Positions 9,245 through 17,513 of a stretch of 64,000 nucleotides of DNA are shown here, piece after piece. The DNA is from Mucilaginibacter gossypii (GTDB lineage: Bacteria; Bacteroidota; Bacteroidia; Sphingobacteriales; Sphingobacteriaceae), in contig NZ_FNCG01000015.1 of NCBI RefSeq assembly GCF_900100945.1, forward strand, positions 124,001-188,000. The letters run 5' to 3'. How positions within the stretch are numbered: position 1 is the first letter of the stretch; the number at the start of each line of letters is the position of its first letter. The position numbers and the translations under genes are program-made. The notes under the pieces are model-generated. The model was not told where the DNA came from. It saw only the letters and a list, made by a program, of their open reading frames with translations, and did not search any database.

Positions 9245-12200
9245 TTACGAGCATCCCATTGAGTTGCCGCAGTTTAAGCATTTATAACAGGTACCTGAAC
9301 GAATCGTGGTATGCCCGCAAACGTTACAGCTTGGCGCATCACTTTGTACACCCATACTAACATCGAAAGATAAGCCTTTTCTTTGAGCATTAATAGAATT
9401 ATCTGAAGATAGCGTAGATGGCTGGTACACATTGGTTTCATCGGCATTAAAATCCTCATCACCCATTTGCGGGTTTCCCAATATGCCATTTTTATCGGTT
9501 ATGATGTGTACCAGGTCGGTGCGGTCCTGGTATTCATAGCCCAGCATCCTGAAAATATAATCGATAATGGAGGTTGCACTTTTAATATTGGTATGCCCTA
9601 CCACCATTCCCGCCGGTTCAAAACGGGTGAAGGTAAATTTTTCTACGTATTCTTCCAGCGGTACACCATATTGCAGGCCGATAGAAACCGCGATGGCAAA
9701 ACAGTTCATCAATGAGCGGAAGGTTGCACCTTCTTTATGCATATCTACAAAAATCTCGCCCAGGGTACCGTCCTCATATTCCCCGGTACGTACAAATACG
9801 GTTTGCCCGTCAATACTGGCCTTTTGCGTAAAGCCGCGGCGTTTGTACGGCAGGTGTTTCTTTTGCACTACACGCGAAAGCTGGCGCATAAAATTTGTAT
9901 CCTTTGATTTCTCCATGATGGCCATGGCTGCTTCAATAACCTGCTCGGGTGTCAGATCGCTCAGTTTTACGTTAGCAGCTTCGCCTAATACTTCTTCAAT
10001 TGTATCCAGCTTGTCATCAGCTTCTTCCTTAACATCTGATTTGGTTGAGAGCGGTTGGGATAGCTTACAGCCATCACGATAAAGTGCGTTGGCTTTCAGG
10101 CCCAGCTTCCACGAAAGCTCGTAGCAATCTTTGATCTCATCAACTTTGGCTTCGTTTGGCAGGTTGATGGTTTTTGAAATGGCACCCGAAAGAAACGGCT
10201 GCGCTGCTGCCATCATTTTGATGTGCCCATGGGCATGGATATAGCGCTGGCCTTTTGCGCCGCATTTGTTGGCGCAATCAAAAATAGGATAGTGATGTTG
10301 TTTCAGGTACGGCGCTCCCTCAATGGTCATAGTACCGCAGATATACTCATTAGCTTCTGCAATTTGTTTTTTGCTGAAACCAAGTGCGCGCAGCACATTA
10401 AAATCGGGCGCATTATACTGCTCGGCCGTGATGCCCAAACGTTTCAAACATTCTTCGCCCAGCGACCAGATATTGAAAGCAAAACTGATCTCAAAGGCAG
10501 ATACCAGGCCTTTGTCCAGCTTTTCCAGTTCATCATCATTAAAACCTTTGGCTTTAAGCGTATCTATATTGATATGCGGAGCACCTTTTAGGGTCGCTGC
10601 ACCTTTGGCATAATTAACAATGGCGGTAACCTCATGTTCCTGGTAACCTAAATTGCGCAAAGCCTCCGGTACGGCCTGGTTAATGATCTTGAAGTAACCG
10701 CCGCCCGATAGCTTCTTAAATTTCACCAGTGCAAAATCCGGCTCGATACCCGTAGTATCACAATCCATCACCAAACCGATAGTTCCCGTCGGAGCAATAA
10801 CAGTGGTTTGGGCGTTGCGGTAGCCGTATTTTTCGCCCATTTCAACAGCCTTGTCCCAGGCATTGCAGGCAGCTGAAAGCAGGTAATCGGGGCAATGCTT
10901 TGGGTTAATACCCGGAGGGGTAATTTCCAGTCCCTCGTAGTTTTCGGTAGAGTTATACGCAGCATATCGATGGTTGCGCATCACCCGCATCATGTGCTCC
11001 TTATTATCATTGTAACGGCTGAAAGCACCCAACTCACGGGCCATTTCGGCTGAAGTTGCATAGGCAGTGCCGGTCATGATGGCGGTGATGGCGCCGCCAA
11101 TAGCACGCGCTTCGTCACTATCATAAGGTATGCCGTTCACCATCAGGGCCGAACCCAGGTTGGCATAACCAAGGCCAAGCGTGCGGTAATCATAGGATAA
11201 TTGTGCTACTTCTTTTGATGGGAATTGAGCCATCAATACGGAAATTTCCAGTACAATGGTCCACATGCGGCAGGCATGTTCAAAACCCTTTACATCAAAT
11301 ACACGTGTTTGCGGATTAAAGAAATGAGCAAGGTTGATGGATGCCAGGTTACAGGCTGTATTATCTAAAAACATATACTCCGAGCAGGGGTTAGATGCAT
11401 TGATCCTGCCACCTTCGGGGCATGTATGCCACTCATTGATGGTGCTATCAAACTGAACACCCGGATCGGCACAGGCCCAGGCAGCAAAAGCGATATCGTC
11501 CCACAGTTTTTGCGAGGATATGGATTTAACGGCTTTGCCGCTCATCCGGCTGGTTAAATTCCAGGCCGAGCCGGTTTTAAGTGCTGTGAAAAAGCTGTTG
11601 GGAATGCGTACCGAGTTATTGGAGTTTTGACCCGATACCGTGCGGTAGGCCTCGCCTTCATAATCAGACGAATAACCTGCGGCTATCAGGGCTGCTACTT
11701 TCTTTTCTTCTTCCACTTTCCAGTTCACAAAACCCTCAATTTCGGGGTGATCCAGGTCAAGGCAAACCATTTTGGCTGCCCTACGGGTTGTCCCGCCCGA
11801 TTTGATAGCTCCCGCTGCCCTGTCGCCTATTTTCAGGAATGACATCAGGCCCGATGAATAACCACCGCCCGATAGTTTTTCACTCTCGCCGCGGATCTTA
11901 GAAAAGTTTGTGCCTACGCCCGATCCGTATTTGAAAATACGGGCCTCACGAACCCAAAGGTCCATGATGCCGCCCTCGTTCACCAAATCGTCATCAACAG
12001 AAAGGATGAAGCAGGCGTGCGGCTGCGGGCGCTCATAAGCTGAGGTTGACTTGCTCAACTGTTCTGTTACCGGGTCGACATAATAGTGGCCCTGTGGTTT
12101 GCCGGTAATGCCGTATGAAGTATGCAAGCCGGTATTGAACCATTGCGGCGAGTTTGGAGCAGCCAGTTGCCCAATAATAGTATAAACTATTTCATCATAA

Positions 12201-12574
12201 AAAATCTCAGCATCTTTTGACGAAGCAAAATAACCATATCGCATGCCCCAATCCTTCCAGCAGTTGGCCATACGGTGGGCAACTTGTTTAATGCTTTTTT
12301 CAGATCCGGTTGAGCCGTCGGGTTGAGGTACGCCTGCCTTACGGAAATATTTTTGAGCCAGGATATCAGTAGCCACCTGCGACCAGCCCGCCGGTACCTC
12401 AACATCGTTCATTTCAAATACAGCATCGCCTGAGGGGTTGCGGATCACCGACGATCGCTTTTCATATTTAAACAGGTCGTAAACACTGGTACCTTCTTTG
12501 GTGAAATAGCGTTCGGCTTTGAGCCCCTTTTCCCCGCTTGCTGCGGGCGCCTTCCTGGTAATGTTTTTAGCCAT
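9245..12574 (-). CDS. nrdJ: Vitamin B12-dependent (class II) ribonucleotide reductase
   Basis: A 1109-residue protein of the long NrdJ type that reduces ribonucleotides to deoxyribonucleotides using adenosylcobalamin to make the thiyl radical. Diagnostic stretches are FNTGLHTSYG, ACFILSVDDDL, GSGVGTNFSKIRG, NPCSEYMFLDNTACNLASIN (active-site Cys and Glu) and APTGTIGLVMDCDTTG. The C-terminus ends in a four-cysteine zinc ribbon (CNVCG ... CYKCLNCG), typical for this subclass and thought to shuttle electrons. No oxygen-dependent NrdAB is in the window. The upstream region has a -7 box and a perfect 7-bp palindrome but no recognisable cobalamin riboswitch. Confidence 0.93.
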   Translation of the reverse strand: MAKNITRKAPAASGEKGLKAERYFTKEGTSVYDLFKYEKRSSVIRNPSGDAVFEMNDVEVPAGWSQVATDILAQKYFRKAGVPQPDGSTGSEKSIKQVAHRMANCWKDWGMRYGYFASSKDAEIFYDEIVYTIIGQLAAPNSPQWFNTGLHTSYGITGKPQGHYYVDPVTEQLSKSTSAYERPQPHACFILSVDDDLVNEGGIMDLWVREARIFKYGSGVGTNFSKIRGESEKLSGGGYSSGLMSFLKIGDRAAGAIKSGGTTRRAAKMVCLDLDHPEIEGFVNWKVEEEKKVAALIAAGYSSDYEGEAYRTVSGQNSNNSVRIPNSFFTALKTGSAWNLTSRMSGKAVKSISSQKLWDDIAFAAWACADPGVQFDSTINEWHTCPEGGRINASNPCSEYMFLDNTACNLASINLAHFFNPQTRVFDVKGFEHACRMWTIVLEISVLMAQFPSKEVAQLSYDYRTLGLGYANLGSALMVNGIPYDSDEARAIGGAITAIMTGTAYATSAEMARELGAFSRYNDNKEHMMRVMRNHRYAAYNSTENYEGLEITPPGINPKHCPDYLLSAACNAWDKAVEMGEKYGYRNAQTTVIAPTGTIGLVMDCDTTGIEPDFALVKFKKLSGGGYFKIINQAVPEALRNLGYQEHEVTAIVNYAKGAATLKGAPHINIDTLKAKGFNDDELEKLDKGLVSAFEISFAFNIWSLGEECLKRLGITAEQYNAPDFNVLRALGFSKKQIAEANEYICGTMTIEGAPYLKQHHYPIFDCANKCGAKGQRYIHAHGHIKMMAAAQPFLSGAISKTINLPNEAKVDEIKDCYELSWKLGLKANALYRDGCKLSQPLSTKSDVKEEADDKLDTIEEVLGEAANVKLSDLTPEQVIEAAMAIMEKSKDTNFMRQLSRVVQKKHLPYKRRGFTQKASIDGQTVFVRTGEYEDGTLGEIFVDMHKEGATFRSLMNCFAIAVSIGLQYGVPLEEYVEKFTFTRFEPAGMVVGHTNIKSATSIIDYIFRMLGYEYQDRTDLVHIITDKNGILGNPQMGDEDFNADETNVYQPSTLSSDNSINAQRKGLSFDVSMGVQSDAPSCNVCGHTTIRSGTCYKCLNCGNSMGCS

Positions 12575-12642
12575 AGCTTTTACAGATTATGATAAAATTA
12601 ACTGAGTACGTGCAACGTTAAAAAGGTTCAGGGGTTTTAAAT

Positions 12643-12670
12643 CAAATCTATTAGTATGCTGAACAGCATA
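12643..12670 (-). promoter_or_regulatory. nrdJ -7 box plus adjacent palindromic operator candidate
   Basis: On the minus strand TAGATTTG (12643-12650) matches TAnnTTTG, about 69 nt before the ATG. Directly upstream TATGCTG and CAGCATA flank AA as a perfect 7-bp inverted repeat (12655-12670). This lies between the expected -33 and -7 positions, where a repressor would compete with polymerase. Regulator identity is unknown. Confidence 0.45.
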
Positions 12671-12899
12671 ATAGCCGGAGTTTTCCACATGCCTGGAATA
12701 ACATGCATCCCTTGTTCTTATGCAAGAGAAATTAATTGATTTTTAAATACTTGCAGTGTTGATAATTAAGAATTCATGTGTTTTTTTTGAAAAAAGACAT
12801 ATAGTTTTAACAATGCTCAGTCACTGTGCTTTAGCCTGCCGGTGCCAGTCTTGTCAGGTTGCATGTGTGTAAGATTGACTCTTGCTTTCTAAAACAAAA

Positions 12900-12923
12900 A
12901 GCCTCCGGATTGCTCCGGAGGCT
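12900..12923 (-). terminator. Intrinsic terminator after the ComA-like gene
   Basis: AGCCTCCGGA and TCCGGAGGCT form a perfect 10-bp stem with a 4-nt loop. On the minus strand it is followed by TTTTTGTTTT. Confidence 0.85.
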
Positions 12924-12955
12924 GGGTAAATTGTTATATTAAGATCAGTCAACAA

Positions 12956-13717
12956 TTACATCTCTAAAAAATGGTCGAAAGTATCGCTGCGGATACCTAA
13001 CCTTAGGGTTTCAAGCGGGATGATATCCGTTGGGGCGATATTACCCAGGCTTACATTTGCACCTATCAATTTAATGAACCAAACTTGCTGCGCTTTTTGA
13101 GGCGCTTCCCATATAATTGTCCCTTCGGGGATCTGGGTCAGGATCTCATCAATCAACCCCTGGCGTACCTCTCCCGAATCACGATAGATACCAACGTTAC
13201 CGCTTTCACGAGCTTCGGCTATCACCTTCCATGAGCCGGCCTCAATTTCGGCATTCATCAATTTGATCCATTTATAAGGAGCAAAAATCTTTTGAACATC
13301 TTTTGAGCCCACTTCAGATATTACTGTAACTTGTTTGGCCAGCTCGCTGATATAGTTACATTTTACATCATGCTCAATAGTGATCGAACCATCGGATACT
13401 TCGCAATGTTCCAGTTGGTACTTATCCAATAAACGGCGGTAATCGTCAAACTGGTTACGTACAATAAAGGCCTCAAATAAGGTTCCCCCAAAATAAACAG
13501 GGATCCCCGCCTCCCGGTAGAGCTTTAGCTTTTGTTCAAGGTTAGGGGTTACATATGATGTAGCCCAACCCAGCTTTACAATGTCAGTATACGGCCCGCC
13601 AACTTCAATAAAATCTTCAACCTGGCGCAAGCTAAGGCCTTTGTCCATAACCATGGTAATGCCTTTATCGCGGGGTTTAGTTGTACGATCAGGAAGATGA
13701 TTAATAGTGTAGTTCAT
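12956..13717 (-). CDS. Phosphosulfolactate synthase-like protein (ComA family)
   Basis: A 253-residue TIM-barrel protein. The segments RDKGITMVMDKGLSLRQVED, DIVKLGWATSYV, GIPVYFGGTLFEA, EVSDGSITI and IIWEAPQKAQQVWFI match the ComA family. ComA adds sulfite to phosphoenolpyruvate to give (2R)-phospho-3-sulfolactate, the first step of archaeal coenzyme M synthesis. No ComB, ComC or other sulfonate genes are adjacent, so in this organism it may serve another sulfonate or be an uncharacterised relative. It is a single-gene unit with a strong terminator. The family call is firm, the reaction less so. Confidence 0.82.
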   Translation of the reverse strand: MNYTINHLPDRTTKPRDKGITMVMDKGLSLRQVEDFIEVGGPYTDIVKLGWATSYVTPNLEQKLKLYREAGIPVYFGGTLFEAFIVRNQFDDYRRLLDKYQLEHCEVSDGSITIEHDVKCNYISELAKQVTVISEVGSKDVQKIFAPYKWIKLMNAEIEAGSWKVIAEARESGNVGIYRDSGEVRQGLIDEILTQIPEGTIIWEAPQKAQQVWFIKLIGANVSLGNIAPTDIIPLETLRLGIRSDTFDHFLEM

Positions 13718-13840
13718 TGTAAATATTTGTTATAGCCTATAACTAAAAGTTCTAACGAGGCAAAGGTCGCAACAAATATGCAGATGTGCAAATTTCAAAT
13801 GTTAAATGATTTTAAAGCTCATGGTAAATTCATTGTTGGT

Positions 13841-14004
13841 AGTGAGTTGTTGATTGAGTTGATTAAGTGAGTGGGGTGATATGCCGTCATCTTGCGGCCG
13901 CGCGTTTATCTTAAAACACGAAAAGACACATATTCTATGCGTCTTTTCGTGTTTTACCTTATTTAAGAGATAGAACCATTCACCTAATCAACTCAATCAA
14001 CCAT
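13841..14004. repeat. Composite inverted repeat family R5 with internal terminator
   Basis: The outer arms are GTTGATTGAGTTGATTAAG (near 13848) and its complement TAATCAACTCAATCAACC (near 13985). They enclose the hairpin at 13913-13955. The same arrangement (arm, AAAACAC-type hairpin, arm) recurs at 27480-27768 between unrelated genes. Confidence 0.65.
13913..13955. terminator. Intrinsic terminator inside repeat R5
   Basis: AAAACACGAAAAGAC and GTCTTTTCGTGTTTT form a perfect 15-bp stem. The inner CATA/TATG pairs extend it after one mismatch. It lies between the starts and ends of two minus-strand genes and should stop the TPR gene transcript. Confidence 0.8.
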
Positions 14005-14009
14005 TCTCC

Positions 14010-15413
14010 CTACTTAGTATACCTGTTGATAATATCCACAATCACTTTATTCTTTTGCAATTGCGGCAGGTAATCAAACAGGATGTAATGTTTTTCCGGA
14101 TCGGCTGCTAAAGCATACTCCAAGTTGTTAAGGGCTTCATTGTATTCGCCTTTGGCAAACAGGTAGGCAACCATACGATAGTAAAGCTCGGCCGCTTCGG
14201 GATTATTTTTGATAGCCTGGGCTATAATTTCAATAGCTTCATTAAGCTTTTGCTGCTCGTAAAGTATCGACGAATAATCAAGCCAGGCGTCAATATCAAG
14301 CGGATTTAGCTCAACCACCTTTTCGTAAGCCTTTTCTGCTTCATCCAAATGCCCGAGCTTATATTCGGCATCGGCAATAGCAAACCAGTAATCGGCATTG
14401 GCGATGTCAAGGTCAAGCGCTTTTTTATAAAAGTGCAGGGCCTCAAAATAGCGCTCCTCAAAATCAAGGGTTACACCTATCCCAAACCAGGCATCGGCCA
14501 GCTTTGGATCCATTTTAACCGATTTTTTGTAGAAAGCCCGGGCGTCGTCCATTTGCTCCAGCTTTTCGTAGCATTCGCCAATGGCACAATACGTATCGGC
14601 ATTAGGCTGTTCATACTCAAAAGTATGACGGTATACTTCTATAGCTTCTGCATATTTTTCAAGGTTAACCAGTGCGTTGCCTTTGTTAAAATAGGCCGAA
14701 GCAAAGCTGTCCTTAATTAATATAGCATAGTCATAAGCATCGATGGCTTTTTCAAACAGACTCAGCTTGGTATAAGCGTTGCCCAAGTTATACCAGGCCG
14801 CGTAGCTGTACGGTTCGTTATCGATATATTGCTGATAAAACTGTACGCTTTCCTGCTGGTTGTCCATTACGTCGTAGCAAAAAGCCAGCTCGTAAAGGGC
14901 ATCCTGGTTTTCCATATTTTGCTTAAGGCAAAGCTTAAGATAGGTTATAGCAGTATCATAATCGCCCATGTTTTGATAAACGTAGGCTATGTGCAGCAGG
15001 ATCTCGTCGGTCTCTTCGGCAAGGTCAAGCGCTTTTTCGTAATTTTCCAGCGCCTCGGAGTAACGCTCCAGGCTTTCGTACAGATTACCACGGATGATAT
15101 AGATATCCGCGTCAGATGCTTCGAGCATAGCAGCTTGGTCCAAAGCGGCAAAAGCCTCCGGAACCTTGTTGCTTACCACAAGCAGTTGGGCCTGTTTAAT
15201 CAGGAAAATTGCCGCAAAAGGGTGCTGGCTTCTCGCGTACTCTGCTACCTGTAATGCCCTGGCCGGATCATTTTTTTCGATGTAGTAGTCGATAATGTTC
15301 TCAAACGCCTGGGCATCAAAAAAGTACAAGTCCTGATTTCTGATCATTTCCTCGTACCGTTCTACCGAGAATTTTGGGTCTTCGGTAAAACCAAATTCAA
15401 ATTCTTCTTCCAT
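14010..15413 (-). CDS. Tetratricopeptide-repeat protein
   Basis: A 467-residue protein built almost entirely of tandem TPR units of 34 residues, about twelve of them. Typical helix pairs are DIYIIRGNLYESLERYSEAL, YAAWYNLGNAYTKLSLFEKA and ADAWFGIGVTLDFEERYFEA. No signal peptide or membrane segment is seen, so it is probably cytoplasmic. The acidic N-terminus (MEEEFEFGF) precedes the repeats. TPR superhelices mediate protein-protein contacts; no catalytic domain is present and no partner can be named from context. Confidence 0.85.
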   Translation of the reverse strand: MEEEFEFGFTEDPKFSVERYEEMIRNQDLYFFDAQAFENIIDYYIEKNDPARALQVAEYARSQHPFAAIFLIKQAQLLVVSNKVPEAFAALDQAAMLEASDADIYIIRGNLYESLERYSEALENYEKALDLAEETDEILLHIAYVYQNMGDYDTAITYLKLCLKQNMENQDALYELAFCYDVMDNQQESVQFYQQYIDNEPYSYAAWYNLGNAYTKLSLFEKAIDAYDYAILIKDSFASAYFNKGNALVNLEKYAEAIEVYRHTFEYEQPNADTYCAIGECYEKLEQMDDARAFYKKSVKMDPKLADAWFGIGVTLDFEERYFEALHFYKKALDLDIANADYWFAIADAEYKLGHLDEAEKAYEKVVELNPLDIDAWLDYSSILYEQQKLNEAIEIIAQAIKNNPEAAELYYRMVAYLFAKGEYNEALNNLEYALAADPEKHYILFDYLPQLQKNKVIVDIINRYTK

Positions 15414-15628
15414 TCAATTTTGTTTGCAGAACATCCGCTTTAGGTTGACAAATTGCCTTGTAAAGACTTATTGAGTTCAAATTACAATAAGTAAGCATCC
15501 AAAATGCAATTTAGTTTTCAACATTCAAACATTCTTAACAACTGTTCAATACAAAGCATTGATAATTAATGACAATGGATACAACAGGCAAGCGATGAGT
15601 GATTCTGAAAAATTGCCCTAAAGATTTC

Positions 15629-15636
15629 TACCTTTG
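15629..15636 (+). promoter_or_regulatory. Bacteroidota -7 box for the aldehyde dehydrogenase
   Basis: TACCTTTG is an exact TAnnTTTG match, 15 nt before the ATG at 15652. The apparent upstream TTG start at 15634 is part of this box, so it should not be used as a start codon. Confidence 0.6.
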
Positions 15637-15651
15637 GCAAAAGTAACAATT

Positions 15652-17193
15652 ATGGAGCCTAATATTTCAGATATCCTAAAACGTTTACATATAAACGATA
15701 TTAATGACGCCTTTAGTACAGGCAGTACCTGGGGCAGCAGCAACGGTGCTGCAGTAAAAAATATAACATCGCCGGTCGATGGCAAAAAAATAGCATCAGT
15801 AAGGCTGGCAACCGAAGCAGATTATAACCAGACGATTGAGCAGGCAGCCAAAGCATTTAAAACCTGGCGTAAAACCCCGGCACCTAAACGGGGCGAAATA
15901 GTGCGCCAGATTGGTGAGGCTTTACGCGCAGCCAAGCATGACCTGGGCACCCTGGTATCCTACGAAATGGGCAAAAGCCTGCAGGAAGGCCTGGGCGAGG
16001 TGCAGGAAATGATAGATATTGCCGATTTTGCAGTTGGCTTAAGCCGCCAATTATATGGCTTAACCATGCACAGCGAAAGACCAGAGCACCGCATGTATGA
16101 GCAATACCACCCGCTGGGTATAGTTGGTATTATTTCGGCATTTAACTTTCCTGTTGCAGTTTGGAGCTGGAACTCCCTGCTGGCCTGGGTGTGCGGCGAT
16201 GTATGCATCTGGAAACCATCCGAAAAAACGCCTTTAACAGCTATTGCCTGCCAGCATATAGCACAGGAGGTTTTTAAGAAGAATAACATTGAAGAAGGCG
16301 TTTCATGCCTGGTTATCGGCGACCGCAACATTGGTGAGCTCATGGCTGCTGATACGCGTGTTCCCTTAATTTCAGCCACAGGTTCAACCCGTATGGGTAA
16401 AGCGGTGAGCGCCGCGGTTGGTGCAAGGTTGGGCAAAAGCCTGCTGGAGCTTGGCGGTAACAATTCAATTATCATCAGCGAAAATGCCGATTTGGACATG
16501 TCGCTCATCGGCGCGGTGTTTGGTGCAGTGGGTACTGCCGGCCAGCGTTGTACCAGTACCCGCAGGCTTATTATTCACGAAAGCGTTTACGATGCCTTTA
16601 AACAAAAATTAGTTAGCGCCTACAAACAAATCAGGATTGGAAACCCATTGAATGAGCACAACCATATGGGGCCGTTGATTGACGCCGATGCTGTTGCCTT
16701 GTATCTTGAGTCGATTGAAAAATGCAAAGCCGAAGGCGGCAACTTTGTAGTTGAAGGCGGCAAGCTGGAAGGCGCAGGTTATGAATCTGGTTGCTATGTT
16801 AAACCGTGCATTGCCGAAGTTAAAAATCACTTTAAGATAGTGCAGCATGAAACCTTTGCCCCTATCCTTTACCTCATTAAATACAGCACTATTGAGGAGG
16901 CCATCGACCTGCAAAATGGTGTTCTGCAAGGACTGTCATCGGCTATTATGACCAATAATTTGCGCGAGGCAGAACAATTTCTATCCTACGCAGGTTCTGA
17001 TTGCGGAATTGCCAATGTTAACATCGGTACATCGGGCGCCGAAATAGGCGGCGCTTTCGGTGGCGAAAAGGAAACCGGCGGCGGCAGGGAATCAGGTTCG
17101 GATGCATGGAAAGTTTATATGAGGCGACAAACCAATACTATAAACTATTCAAAAACGCTGCCTTTAGCCCAGGGGATAAAGTTTGATTTGTAG
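15652..17193 (+). CDS. Aldehyde dehydrogenase (ALDH7-like)
   Basis: The start is set at the ATG at 15652 (MEPNISDILKRL), giving 513 residues; an in-frame TTG 18 nt upstream lies in the promoter box. The NAD(P)+-dependent ALDH core is complete: FNFPVAVWSWN and WKPSEKTPLTA (cofactor binding), SATGSTRMG, LELGGNN (general-base Glu) and GTAGQRCTSTRRL (nucleophile Cys). Motif spelling is closest to the ALDH7/alpha-aminoadipic semialdehyde dehydrogenase group, which acts in lysine breakdown. No lysine-catabolism neighbours are present, so the substrate is inferred. Confidence 0.87.
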   Translation: MEPNISDILKRLHINDINDAFSTGSTWGSSNGAAVKNITSPVDGKKIASVRLATEADYNQTIEQAAKAFKTWRKTPAPKRGEIVRQIGEALRAAKHDLGTLVSYEMGKSLQEGLGEVQEMIDIADFAVGLSRQLYGLTMHSERPEHRMYEQYHPLGIVGIISAFNFPVAVWSWNSLLAWVCGDVCIWKPSEKTPLTAIACQHIAQEVFKKNNIEEGVSCLVIGDRNIGELMAADTRVPLISATGSTRMGKAVSAAVGARLGKSLLELGGNNSIIISENADLDMSLIGAVFGAVGTAGQRCTSTRRLIIHESVYDAFKQKLVSAYKQIRIGNPLNEHNHMGPLIDADAVALYLESIEKCKAEGGNFVVEGGKLEGAGYESGCYVKPCIAEVKNHFKIVQHETFAPILYLIKYSTIEEAIDLQNGVLQGLSSAIMTNNLREAEQFLSYAGSDCGIANVNIGTSGAEIGGAFGGEKETGGGRESGSDAWKVYMRRQTNTINYSKTLPLAQGIKFDL

Positions 17194-17194
17194 T

Positions 17195-17315
17195 TTCTGA
17201 ACCAGGATTTGGAGGAGTTTTTAGGATTTATGGGATTGCTGTTCCTATTTTATAAGTAGGACACAAGAAAAAATCCTGTCCATCCCCATAATCCACCCAA
17301 ATCCCGGTTCAGACA
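17195..17315. repeat. Intergenic inverted repeat family R9 (TGAACC-GGATTTGG type)
   Basis: The left arm TTCTGAACCAGGATTTGG is followed by GGA/TTT-rich units. The right arm read in reverse is TCTGAACCGGGATTTGGG, followed by GGATTATGGGGATGG. The arms are 120 bp apart and would form a long imperfect stem directly after the stop codon. Confidence 0.7.
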
Positions 17316-17322
17316 GTGTTAG

Positions 17323-17390
17323 GGATAGTAGCGGATACCGGCCACGAGCGTAAGGCCTGCAGGCGTATGAGCGGATAGCCCGGCCAGAGG
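17323..17390. repeat. Direct repeat pair R10 (GCGGATA-CCGGCC)
   Basis: GCGGATACCGGCC (17331-17343) recurs as GCGGATAGCCCGGCC (17371-17385), with the 10-bp palindrome GCCTGCAGGC between them. It is GC-rich against an AT-rich background and non-coding. Confidence 0.5.
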
Positions 17391-17513
17391 AAACACCCTG
17401 AAAATAAAAATTAACCTAAATGAAAGCCGGCACGTAAAAAGCCTGGTAAGATTATATAGAAACTAAAACGATTCATTAGTCTTTAAATAAAGACATCATA
17501 TTAAACACTGTTC

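Larger units (their letters stand above)
12575..12955. other. Non-coding region upstream of nrdJ
   Basis: This 381-bp gap holds the nrdJ promoter and palindrome (12643-12670) and the terminator of the next gene (12900-12923). The 12690-12890 part shows no ORF. I looked on the minus strand for cobalamin riboswitch signatures and found no convincing match. Confidence 0.5.
17194..17513. other. Repeat-filled gap between aldehyde dehydrogenase and subtilase
   Basis: The 320-bp gap contains repeat R9 (17195-17315) and repeat R10 (17323-17390), both described separately. The final 120 bp before the subtilase are AT-rich with no recognised promoter box. Confidence 0.5.

Noticed and set aside
12575..12955. 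Cobalamin riboswitch upstream of the B12-dependent ribonucleotide reductase
   Set aside because: I looked for the conserved B12-box style motifs on the minus strand and found only short partial resemblances that do not form the expected arrangement.
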